DNA of 64,000 bases, from assembly GCA_033980235.1 (NCBI GenBank), contig CM067075.1, positions 5,248,486-5,312,485 on the forward strand, in the 5' to 3' direction. Source of the DNA: Diadema setosum (lineage: Eukaryota; Echinodermata; Echinoidea; Diadematoida; Diadematidae). The notes beneath the pieces were generated by a model. That model was not told the DNA's origin, did no database searches, and was given only the letters and a program-made list of their open reading frames with translations. This document shows positions 24,501 through 33,299 of the stretch, one piece after another; position 1 is the first letter of the stretch, and each line of letters begins with the position of its first letter. Made by a program: the position numbers and the translations under genes.

Positions 24501-24883
24501 AGTCTCAATGAAGGAATCTGGGTTGTACGCATCACTTGATATATGGCTGGTAAGATTTTTTTCTTGGGGGTCTGCAGCGTGTGTAAGCCTTTCTCCTCTA
24601 AGACCAAGTGCTAGGAAAACCAGCCCCTCCTTATCCTCTGCTGGTACCTCTTGCCCTGTCGAGGCTGATGGGGCTGTATTAGTCTTCTCACTATCCACTG
24701 ATGGTGTGTCATTCATCACCCCTGCAATTGCCAGGCACTTTGCATTACTTGCAACAAGTGCAGAGTTGCAATGTTGGTCGGATCCTGCTTCATAAAAGTC
24801 TCTCTGGATTTCATTTTGATTAGGAGTGCTTGTCTGCGACACAGAATCCTCATCACCATTCAGAACAGGGTTCTTTGTTTCAA
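21558..24883 (-). CDS. Large poly-C2H2 zinc-finger protein, 3' coding exon
   Basis: Probable nuclear DNA-binding protein. The acidic Ser/Thr-rich N-terminal part (about 150 residues, [31 protein letters not shown]) precedes ten modules of about 104 residues. Each has two fingers: CKVCGx[12 protein letters not shown] then CKVCSRCF..GSLxRHMS, with a long linker ([22 protein letters not shown]) between pairs. Fingers thus occur as pairs joined by the canonical linker. Modules 1-3 and 6-8 match each other better than their neighbours, indicating duplication of a multi-module block. The exon is taken from a phase-1 acceptor (atttcaacAG, 24884-24885); the frame is open upstream to 24986 but that part looks intronic. 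Upstream exons were not identified. The stop in LDVSKG follows loss of one A from an A-run compared with sister modules. Confidence 0.88.
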
Positions 24884-25411
24884 CTGTTGAAATAACAAAA
24901 TGACATAAAACTAGTTGTATTGCATAATCAATCAATGATTCCCTCCTTAATACCATAATCAGTGTTATTACATTCATGGTTTTCACCCTTTAAGAAAGAA
25001 AGATTTCCAAACACAAATATAAGTAGCATGATCTGACATATCATCAGGAAAAAGCAGTAAAAGAACCAAATATTGTGTGCATCAAGATACTTTGTGCAGG
25101 ATTGTGTGGAAAACCTTGTACTTAGTGACCCTGCACTACAAAACCAACAAAAAGTTGTCAGACATAATTTAGTTGAGGGCCAATTCTGTAAGAGGGCAAG
25201 TCAAAGATAACTCACACGTTATATATGGGACATTTCAGAGGCCTTTGTGGCCTGAAAAATGATGTAAATGGCCTCTGATTATACTAGACTTCATCATGGT
25301 GATTGTCATCTAGGAGAAGTATAATCATGTAAAAGAAAAAAAGGAGAAAAATGAAAAAAAAATGACCTTGACATTCATATTTTAGAAAAGAAAATCTTTG
25401 TTGCAATGCAT
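24884..25411. other. Intron/5' side of the large zinc-finger gene
   Basis: Non-coding. It begins, on the minus strand, with the acceptor tract ttttgttatttcaacag. 25060-25120 resembles 17920-17990. An A-rich stretch at 25340-25370 precedes block B. Confidence 0.5.
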
Positions 25412-26181
25412 GAGACCAGAAAAAAAAAATGTTTTTGAAACATTTCTTTTTTTTTTTAAGTATTTTATTTTGCAACTTCTATCTCGGTATTATAAAAGGC
25501 ACAAGACTCAAGAATATCAGAGGTACAAGTTTCATGTCTATTGAGGCAAACAGCTCCAATTACATGTACATGTTCTAATTAAAGGGGATGGCTAGTATCC
25601 GCTCAGTGGGAATCAGTAGAAATGCTGGGGGATGATAGCTCCAATCCTTGTGGGATTCATTTAAGAGTACATTATATGTTGTGTGAAAATTATTTGCTTC
25701 AGATTGGTCTCATATTCAAGTAATGTGCAGTTCAATCTTTCCAAGTTAGCATGACTGTACAGTGTGGGGTCGTTAATAATTGCCCTGACACTGTACTGTC
25801 ATGCTAACTTGGAATCATGAGATCTTGCACAGGACAGAGTAGGTACCCATGCCGTGGACCATATTGTATCCCAAGTACAATCAATGTAACTTCTAGATCC
25901 ATCTTCATAGACATGCGGATTGAGAGAATGCAGCACGAGAATCCATCATACAGTGGAAGTTTGAGGAAAATCGAGCAATCCATTTAGAAGTTATGAATTT
26001 TGGAAGTTTCTGCTTAGTCACTGCTGGATGAAAAGACTACTGCAGCTTGTGATGTCATATGTGTAGAACAATAATAAAGAAAATTAATATAGACAATTTT
26101 ACATATTTTCACTTTTCTCACATAATAAAAGAACACTTGACTTGCCTCTGCCAGAAGGTAGGGGGAATGATATTAGGCATG
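25412..26181. other. Left part of duplicated block B
   Basis: Matches 1-874 of the window in order, including the hairpin (25741-25812) and the left half of MITE-1 (25890-26181). It stops exactly at ggggaatgatattaggcat, where block A continues with the rest of the MITE but block B passes directly into the zinc-finger gene. Confidence 0.75.
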
Positions 26182-26975
26182 ATTCGGCATGCGCTTCTTC
26201 ATTGTGGATGAGCATGTGTTTCTTGAGTCTATAAGGTGTTCCACATGACTTCCAGCAAATGTGGCAGATGGAGGATTTTGGAAACTGCTCTGGCACATCA
26301 TTCTGTACTTCATCTTTTCGAGGAGCGTGTACATAATCTTGTTTGAGAACTTGGCTCTTCCTGTGTGTTTCAAGATTCCAGCCATGTGGAAAGCACCTGG
26401 AACTGCACTCACACTTCACTGCACTCACATTTCTCCAGGCAAGGGTTTCTTGTGAGTGCAGCTCCTTGTGCTTAAGATCCCATTTCTTGACAAAGGTCTT
26501 TGAAGACATTTCATACTTGTAAATGGATTGCCCAAAATGTTGCTGTACTTCTTCAGGATGTACTATTCTCGCATGCTTGTTCAGGTCCCACTTTGTCCAG
26601 AAGTCTTTTGGACACCACTTGCACTGCAATATTTTTCCCTTCTCATGTTGTTGCATGGGTTGAGCATGATTGAATAAGTGGCCTCCACAAACATGGCACT
26701 CTTCGCTGCTTGTCAAGCACGAGTTCCCATGAGACCTAGAGCTGCATTCCACCGAAGTGTCTGTTCTGTCACACATACTTAGGACCTTGGCCAGTGGTTT
26801 AAGTTTCCCAGGTCCAGACTGCGTCTGACTGGATGCCTCTGATGTCAAACTTTTCTCAGTATCAGCTCCGCCTTGGACTCCGGTGTCCACAGCATCATCT
26901 ATTCCAAAGGAGTCATACAATTTAAGACAACATTTGTCACAAATATTACACAAAATTTTTAAGTGTAACAATATA
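26099..26975 (-). CDS. C2H2 zinc-finger protein fragment with MITE-derived C terminus
   Basis: The host-derived frame starts around ILCNICDKCCLKLYDSF and runs through a Ser/Thr-rich spacer (TSEASSQTQSGPGKLKPL). Fingers follow: CHVCGGHLFNHAQPMQQH, CKWCPKDFWTKWDLNKHARI, a partly atypical CECSSRCFPHGWNLETH, and CHICWKSCGTPYRLKKHMLI. After HNEEAHAES the last ~26 residues are encoded by the left half of MITE-1, with the stop at 26099. The frame is open upstream to 27085, but that part lies in a pogo-like element and is not expected to be expressed. The true start or upstream exon is unknown. The intact frame, against the broken copy at 3073-3835, suggests recent or ongoing function, but expression is not shown. 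Confidence 0.7.
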
Positions 26976-27887
26976 CAGTTAAACTCGCATAAGTCGATCT
27001 TCTCGGGACTGAGCAAAACACATCGACTTACTGTAGGCGATTTTCGACTTGTGCGTAAGTCGAAAAAAAAAAATCGACTTAACAACAGTTACACCACACG
27101 TACATTATGTATAAATGTATATGTATGTTGTCTACTCTGGAGCCGAGAGCTGGAGATGTGGTGTGCCGCAGCACGGGCCGCCCGGCAGGGCCGCGGCTAA
27201 CTTTGCATGGACAGTGCATTAGTATTGGCACAGGTCCGATTACTTTACACCCTTGTTAAACCTTGGGGAAGTGAATATGAACGATATTTGAGCAGTGATT
27301 GATTCCAGTTTACCATACCGTGGCTTGAAATGCGTGTAGAGGTATAATTCTGATTTACCCGTGCCCGTAACTTTCCCCCTACTTTCCGCTTTGAAAACTC
27401 AGCAGCTTCATCCATCCACTGCACAGCGCAGACTATACACAGCTCAGTCGCTGTATGCACAACTATTACACAGCTCAGTCGCTGTACGTACGTAGCGCTA
27501 GCGCGACAGGGCTGGACCAGCAGACCTCCAAACACGAAGAGAGTTCAACAATCGCATGCGATCGCTTTGAATTTTGATACTTTAGATCATTTTTTTGTCA
27601 CCTGTCTGGTCGGGCTAGTTCTTATGTAAACAAAAACTGGCGTCTCGTGATTTTGACAATGATTTATTGCACAATAAAATCTTATTCGACTTAGGCGCAG
27701 TGAATTTAATGGTTTTTCCGTGAAAGTGTTCTTGGAATTTCATCGACTTAGGCGAGTATTCGACTTACAAAATTCGACTTGTGAGTGAATTAATACACGT
27801 AAGTCAATGGGGAAAAATCGGGACTTTTTAAAATCGACTTGCGCGATTATTCGACACATGCGATGTCGACTTAGGCGAGTTTAACTG
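26976..27887. mobile_element. Pogo/Tigger-like element P4 (912 bp)
   Basis: TIRs CAGTTAAACTCGCATAAGTC and inverted CAGTTAAACTCGCCTAAGTC, with TA on each side (26974-26975, 27888-27889). Block A (about 3900) has the same sequence, aacaatata, without the insert: a clean empty site. Subterminal cgacttaggcga repeats; no satellite array and no transposase. The interior is host-unrelated and includes tctggtcgggcta at 27605. Confidence 0.88.
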
Positions 27888-27913
27888 TATATGATATATA
27901 TACATAGATGCAT

Positions 27914-29226
27914 GTGACTGTGCATCACAAAACAAACAAGAGACCATGGGGTCTCGCACTCACCTGAGTATCGCAAGTTCACCTTCCATGCATTCTTGCA
28001 GACTCTTACCTAAGAACATTAGAAACTTGTGGGGGTAGCTTTGAGAGCTGGTGTCCATTTGCATATTCCATCACATTGGTAAAAATACCTGCCAAGTACA
28101 CTGTACTTAATAGTATGTTGGATTATGCAGATTTTTTTTTTTTTTTTTTTTTGGGGGGGGGGGAAGACTTAAAGCAATATCACTTTGATTCTAGAGAAGA
28201 ATATTATTGAATATTCCTTAATTTGGGAGGTTTGGACTCCCTGGGGCCCCCAGGGAAAGCATGGTGCCCATTCAAACACTTTGAGATCCTATCCCCATAG
28301 GAATGCTACTTGCCAAGTTTGGTGAAAATCCATTGTTGTTTTCAGCAAGATGAAAATCTAGGTTCCCCCTGGATCGGCAATTAACAAACTTGGAACTATG
28401 TACAGTCATCAATACTTCTAGAGAAGAATTGTAAATATATCTTAATGTGTGGGGGGGGGGGGGAGGATTAGGCCCCCTCGGGTCCCCACAGGGAAGCACG
28501 GTGCCCTGTTGAACAAATTTAGATCTTAACCCCCTGGCATGCTACCTGTCAAGTTTAGTGAATATTCATAAAGGGATTTTCAACGATGATGAACATGGTC
28601 GGACATGGTGCCCATTTGATGGAATTGAGATTCTGTCGCCCTAGGGATGCTACCTGCCAAGTTTGGTGAAAATTTATTCATCGTGGGGATTTCAAGAAAA
28701 AGATGAAAATTTACAATTTAGGCCCCAATTTAGGTGCCCATTTGATGGGAATGAGATTCTGTCCCACTATGGATGCTACCTGCCAAGTTTGGTGAAAATT
28801 CATTATGGCATTTTCAAGAAAAAGATGAACATGTACAATTTGGGCCCCATTAGGTCATCTTCCCGTCTCCCTCCCCGACCTGGGGGACACCCCTGATTCC
28901 GCCATGAACAAGCTTGAAACTACAGTCATCAATGTACTAACTCATAGTATTAACTCAGCTCTATCACTTCTGGTTCCAGAAAAGATTTTTGAAAAATTCC
29001 TTAATTTTGGGGGGTTGGGCCCCTCTGGAGGCCCCCAGGTGGGTTATGGTGCCCACTTGAACAAATTGAGATTCTATCCCCCTAGGGATGCTACCTGCCA
29101 AGTTTGGTGAAAATCGGTCAAGGGATTCACAAGAAGAAGATGAAGATGTAAAAAGTTTACGCACGACGGACGCCGGACACCGGAGGGATCGCAATAGCTC
29201 ACTTGAGCCTTCGGCTCAGGTGAGCC
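27914..29226. repeat. Dispersed repeat with GCTCACCTGAG ends, block B copy
   Basis: The start (ctcgcactcacctgagtatc) and the end (gctcaggtgagc) carry inverted ctcacctgag words. The interior has tandem-like units with gctacctgccaagtttggtg. Near the end lie gaagaagatgaagatgtaaa and cgcacgacggacgccggaca. Poly-T/poly-G at 28130-28160 and 28452-28464 are low-complexity. No protein coded. Elements of this look are abundant in marine invertebrate genomes (recollection, not a search). Confidence 0.75.
29197..29225. repeat. Terminal hairpin of the dispersed repeat
   Basis: gctcacttgagcc and ggctcaggtgagc pair around ttc: a 13-bp stem with one mismatch. It marks the right end of the repeat. Confidence 0.85.
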
Positions 29227-29900
29227 AACAAATAGTTGCACCCCTTGATTTTAAGTCAGGACTCAATAAAGGTGAAATGGGTCAACCAAGTCAGTATTGG
29301 CTTTTCATATTTTCTGAAAGAGCTACCCTTCTTCTACATTATTTTTAAGGTCGGGATCATGAAATGAATGGAAAAGTGCATTTTCAGCAGTTTCTTACAA
29401 CTCCTTTTTTTTGTAGAGTATAATGTGAAAACAGGTGTGTCTTAGAGACCCTTTTCATTTCTTGAAAGCCCTTTGCACACTCTTCACTTTCAAGTCTACT
29501 AACTTTTGAAGGGATAACATTAATGCTTTGAAAGTTGGCATTTATCATGAACAGAATATATTGATAGAGCTTATACGTAATTTCAGCCTAATCTGTAATC
29601 TCTTCACTGTTGTTGCTCCAGTGGCTTACACCCTTCATTTTGTCCTGTTCATTGCACAGCTAGCATGGTTTGGTGAAGATTATAAGCGCTTGAACAGACC
29701 CTGTACTTGAGAGCCTCTTTTCTTGCTTTACACTTTTCCAGAGTGTATACTTTCTTTCCAATATTTAGATAGGTTAGGAGAGTCCATTTCACTTGAGCTA
29801 TGCATCAGTCTGTTCTTTCAGGATCTGCCCTAAACTAAAAATCTGTGTCTGGCGACTTTTTGTTGGTTTTGTGATGCAGGGTCACATACACATGTATATT
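29227..29900. other. Non-coding duplicated segment
   Basis: Shares ordered words with 38690-38990 and 40120-40640 (aaaggtgaaa, gggatcatgaaa, aagttgg, ctcttcact.ttgttgct, tggcgact). It is therefore a diverged duplicate of that intronic region. No gene. Confidence 0.55.
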
Positions 29901-29902
29901 TA

Positions 29903-30664
29903 CTGTATACGCTGTTATTTTTGCTAACAGATATTTTTGCGAATGACAGGGCCATAGACATTTTCGCGAGATGTTGTTTTTGCGAATTGAAGCCGACGTT
30001 TACGTGCTCAATTAACAGGGCACATGGAGACATTGTCTCGTGTTCTTAAAGGGAAAGTAAACCCAAAGAGCAATGTCGATTGAGTGAAAGCAGTAATATT
30101 AGTAGAACACATCAGTGAAAGTTTGAGGAAAATCGGGCAATCGATGCAAAAGTTATGAATTTTTAAAGTTTTGGTGTTGCAACTGCTGGATAAGGAGACT
30201 ACTAGAGGCTATGACGTATGAGTGGACTACAATATAAAGAAAATAAAAAGGGAATTCAATAAAAATTCATTTTTCATGAAAATTACACATTCCATCAATT
30301 TGATACTGAAATATGTTAGGGGTAGCACTTATTCACCCTGCTTTCTGAAAGCGGTTAGTCAAGAACTCTTTCATTTTGCTAGAAAAGTGAATTTTTGTGG
30401 AATTCCTTTTATATTTTCTTTATATCATGGTCCTCTCATACGTCATAACCTCTAGTAGTCTCCTCATCCAGCGGTTCCAACACCAAAACTTTAAAAATTC
30501 ATAACTTTTGCATCAATAGTTCGATTTTCCTCAAACTTTCACTGATGTGTTCTACTAATGTTACTGCTTTTACTCAATCCACATTGCTCTTTGGGTTTGT
30601 GTTCCCTTTAAATTTCCGATCCAACTGTGATTCGCGAAATTCGCGAAAATAACAGCTTATACAG
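29903..30664. mobile_element. TA-flanked MITE interrupted by MITE-1
   Basis: TIRs CTGTATACGCTGTTATTTT and inverted CTGTATAAGCTGTTATTTT, with TA on both sides. Next come gcgaatgacagg in the left arm and gcgaaattcgcgaaaat in the right arm. The outer element is only about 200 bp once the inner MITE is removed. Confidence 0.8.
30046..30611. mobile_element. Palindromic MITE-1, well-preserved copy
   Basis: The left end TTAAAGGGAAAGTAAACCCA and the right end complement (tgggtttgtgttccctttaa) bracket two long arms: gattgagtgaaagcagtaat, gaaaatcgggcaatcgatgc, and their complements. It is nested in the element at 29903-30664. TTAAA at both junctions suggests a TTAA-type or TA-type target repeat. Confidence 0.85.
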
Positions 30665-30758
30665 TATTATATTCTTTGCTAATCCACAAAAAAGTCACAA
30701 AGTTTCATTTTCAAGCATGCAACTAGGCCTTTAATTCATTGCATTGTGGATTAACTTA

Positions 30759-31296
30759 GACTCCGTTTACAGTGAGTGAAAATGCCGGGCTCGGCCCTTC
30801 CTTGCAGTACCAAAATTGGCCGTGCATTTGGCCAAGCTCTGGAGGTAGTCTCGGCCATGGCCAAGTCCGACCTTTTCTCACTGTAAACGTAAACTGGGCC
30901 TAATGTAGTACCAAATTTAGTCTGGCTTCCAGACCCTCTGCCCGTACTATTTGGCTATTCAGGATATAAACGCCATCAACATTGAAAACTAGTACAGTTT
31001 AAGGTGGTTTTGTCCTGCAGAGGAATTTGCCTTTGGCAAAGGTGGCGACACCGTCGTGGGGCGACGTTGCCGACACGGAGTCCAGTTGGCAAAGGGTCTG
31101 GAAACCAGACTATACCACATTGTGACTGGCGTCCACCCAATATATAGTATTTGTTTACAAGCAGAGCACCACCACGACAAAATATTGAAAGGTTTAATTT
31201 AAAATATTGTAAACGGACAAAATTGCGGGGCCGAGTACCGCAATTGTGGCGGGGCTCGGCTGCGACTCGGCCCAGCCTTGCACTGTAAACGGAGTC
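30759..31296. mobile_element. PIF/Harbinger-like MITE (538 bp)
   Basis: TIRs GACTCCGTTTACAGTG and its exact complement, with 3-bp TTA repeats (30756-30758, 31297-31299). The duplicate region at about 32350 reads gattaacttagggct without the insert, giving an exact empty site. A three-base TTA duplication points to PIF/Harbinger. G/C-rich tcggccc motifs are repeated inside. Confidence 0.88.
30920..31110. mobile_element. 191-bp MITE nested in the Harbinger-like MITE
   Basis: TIRs GTCTGGCTTCCAGACCCTCT and inverted GTCTGGTTTCCAGACCCTTT, with TA on both sides (30918-30919, 31111-31112). Confidence 0.85.
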
Positions 31297-31332
31297 TTAG
31301 GGCCTGTTAGATTTCTTCTATGGAAAGTCTTC

Positions 31333-31334
<2 letters not shown>

Positions 31335-31363
<29 letters not shown>
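31335..31363. repeat. Poly-A tract
   Basis: Uninterrupted run of A, just past the Harbinger-like element. On the minus strand it is poly-T. No sign that it marks a retroposed gene. Confidence 0.9.
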
Positions 31364-31367
<4 letters not shown>

Positions 31368-31605
31368 AAGCTTGATTTTATGCAAAAACTGAGGCCTCAA
31401 GGTGATAGAAAAAATGTAGGGCATTATTCCAAAGCTTCTAATCAGCAGGATTTGTCACTCATTTCAAATAAGCATCTTCACTATTAAAATGCAGATATCC
31501 TTTGTCAAAATATCTGTCTGTCACACGCCCAAAATAGCTCTTCACATAATGTCTAGAGTTTAGTTAACTTGACATATTTCTTGCCAGGTTTGCATTGCTA
31601 AAAAT

Positions 31606-32052
31606 TCAAAATTCATCACCATCACAGTCATGGCAGTTGTCATGGCTGATTGCTTGTAACTGAAGGTCTCTTGGCAGTGGAGATTGAACCTTGAATATTG
31701 TCTCAGTGACATTTAATCTACTGGTCCCACAAGACTGTCGAACCATCAGCTTGGTAAGTTGCAAGTTGCTGCCTTTGGACCACAACCACTTTGTTATCAG
31801 ATGCCACTTTTATGGTTTGATAATAATGCATGTTGGTTACATTCCTATCACCATCATTACCTGGTGGGGCGGGGCTCTCTTGGGTGTGTCTGGATCCATG
31901 TCTTGTTAGGTGCTGTCCGAAATCTTCACTGCTTGTGAATGCTTCTCCACACTCCTCACACAGAGGTAGCTTGTAAGTCCTGACAATAACTTCTCTTTCC
32001 TTCTCCAGTTTTGGATTCAAGGAAGTTGAACATGGGTTGGCATCATACTCTT
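31606..32052 (-). pseudogene. Decayed tandem copy of the one-finger terminal exon
   Basis: The acceptor (tcaatgctcatttgcAG) and first part are conserved: LEKEREVIVRTYKLPLCEEC then GEAFTSSEDFGQHLTRHGSR. The frame breaks near 31735 (STVLWDQ then stop), yet the original ending HDCDGDEF followed by TGA survives in another frame at 31606. Copy of 32670-33121. Confidence 0.8.
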
Positions 32053-32669
32053 CTGCAAATGAGCATTGAAAGACATACATTGTATAGAATTAGAAGTTAC
32101 TGGCACCATTCATGAAGATGTTCATCATAGAGCCCATTCATTTCAGTGAAATGGAAAACACTTTTGGGGAGATAAAAAGGTGAACTGTCCTTGGCAAGAA
32201 ATGCTTTACTAACTATATACACTGTACTGCAACTTTAAATTCGAGCATCTGGAATTAGAAGTTACTGGCACCATTCATGAAGATTAAAAGTACATATAAT
32301 GCAGATCACAAAGCTTATACATTTTAGTATTGGAATAAATAAATACAATGTGGATTAACTTAGGGCTTGTTTTCTTATATCGAAATTCTTTCTACTGAAA
32401 AAAAAAGGAAGCTTTCGTCTTCACAAAACTGAGGCCTCAATCTCAAGGTGATAAGGGAAAAAATGTAGGCCATTTTTTTAATCTTTAGAACAGCAGGATT
32501 TCTCACTCTCCCAACTAATTTCAAATAATGTTAAAAGCATCTTCACTATTACATTGCACATATCCTTTGTCAAAATGTCTATTTGCCACATGTCTAAACA
32601 GCTCTTCACAACATGCAGAATTTATAGTTAACTTGACATATTTCTTGCCAGGTTTGCATAGCTAAAAAT
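32053..32669. other. Non-coding spacer between the tandem exons
   Basis: Contains repeated phrases (gaattagaagttactggcac, accattcatgaagat) and the duplicate of 31297-31605 from about 32350 on. No gene. Confidence 0.5.
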
Positions 32670-33121
32670 TCAAAATTCATCACCATCACAGTCATGGTAG
32701 TTTTCATGGTTGCTTGCTTGTATCTGGAGGTCTCCTGGCAGTGAAGATTCAACCTTGACAATTGTATCAGTGGTATCCATGTCATCTACCGGTCCATCAA
32801 AGACTGTCAAACCATCAGCTTGGCAAGTTGGAAGTCGGTGCTTTTGGACCAGAACCGATTCATCATCAGATGCCACTTTTATGGTTTGAGAATAATGCAT
32901 GTTGGTCACATTCCTATCACCATCATCACTTGGTGGGGTGGGGATCTCTTGGGAGTGTCTGGATCCATGTCTTGTTAGGTGCTGTCTGAAATCTTCATTG
33001 CTTGTGAATGCTTCTCCACACTCCTCACACAGAGGTAGCTTGTAAGTCCTGACCACAACTTCTCTTTCCTTCTCCAGTTTTGGAATGGAGGAAGTTGAGC
33101 ATAGGTTGTTATCACATTCTT
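32670..33121 (-). CDS. One-finger C2H2 protein, terminal exon
   Basis: Starts at a strong phase-1 acceptor (tctttcaatacccatttgcAG, exon from 33121). It encodes about 150 residues: LEKEREVVVRTYKLPLCEEC, GEAFTSNEDFRQHLTRHGSR (a single C2H2 finger, C-x2-C-x12-H-x3-H), a Ser/Pro and Asp-rich spacer, DDMDTTDTIVKVESSLPGD, and an acidic end HDCDGDEF followed by TGA at 32670-32672. The downstream exon pattern and phase fit the exon at 38386-38529. The tandem copy at 31606-32052 is broken, while this one is intact. The single finger suggests protein contact or weak DNA binding rather than a poly-finger factor (inference). Confidence 0.72.
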
Positions 33122-33299
33122 CTGCAAATGGGTATTGAAAGACATACATTGTAAAGAATTAGAAGTTACTGGCATACGTTTTTGGGGAGTGAAAAGGTAA
33201 ACTGACCTTGGTATTAAATACTTTAACTATATGCTGCAACTTTAGATTTGAGCATCTGGATTTAGAAATTACTGGCACCATTCATGAAGACTCAAAGTA

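Noticed and set aside
21520..24795. Many plus-strand frames (for example 21520-22251, 23728-24120) with repeated CAPS and CTLM words
   Set aside because: They are the antisense of the zinc-finger modules, repeated because the modules are repeated.
26976..27085. N-terminal extension of the zinc-finger frame into P4
   Set aside because: Encoded by transposon end sequence inserted after the block duplication, including the poly-A tract; not expected to be coding.
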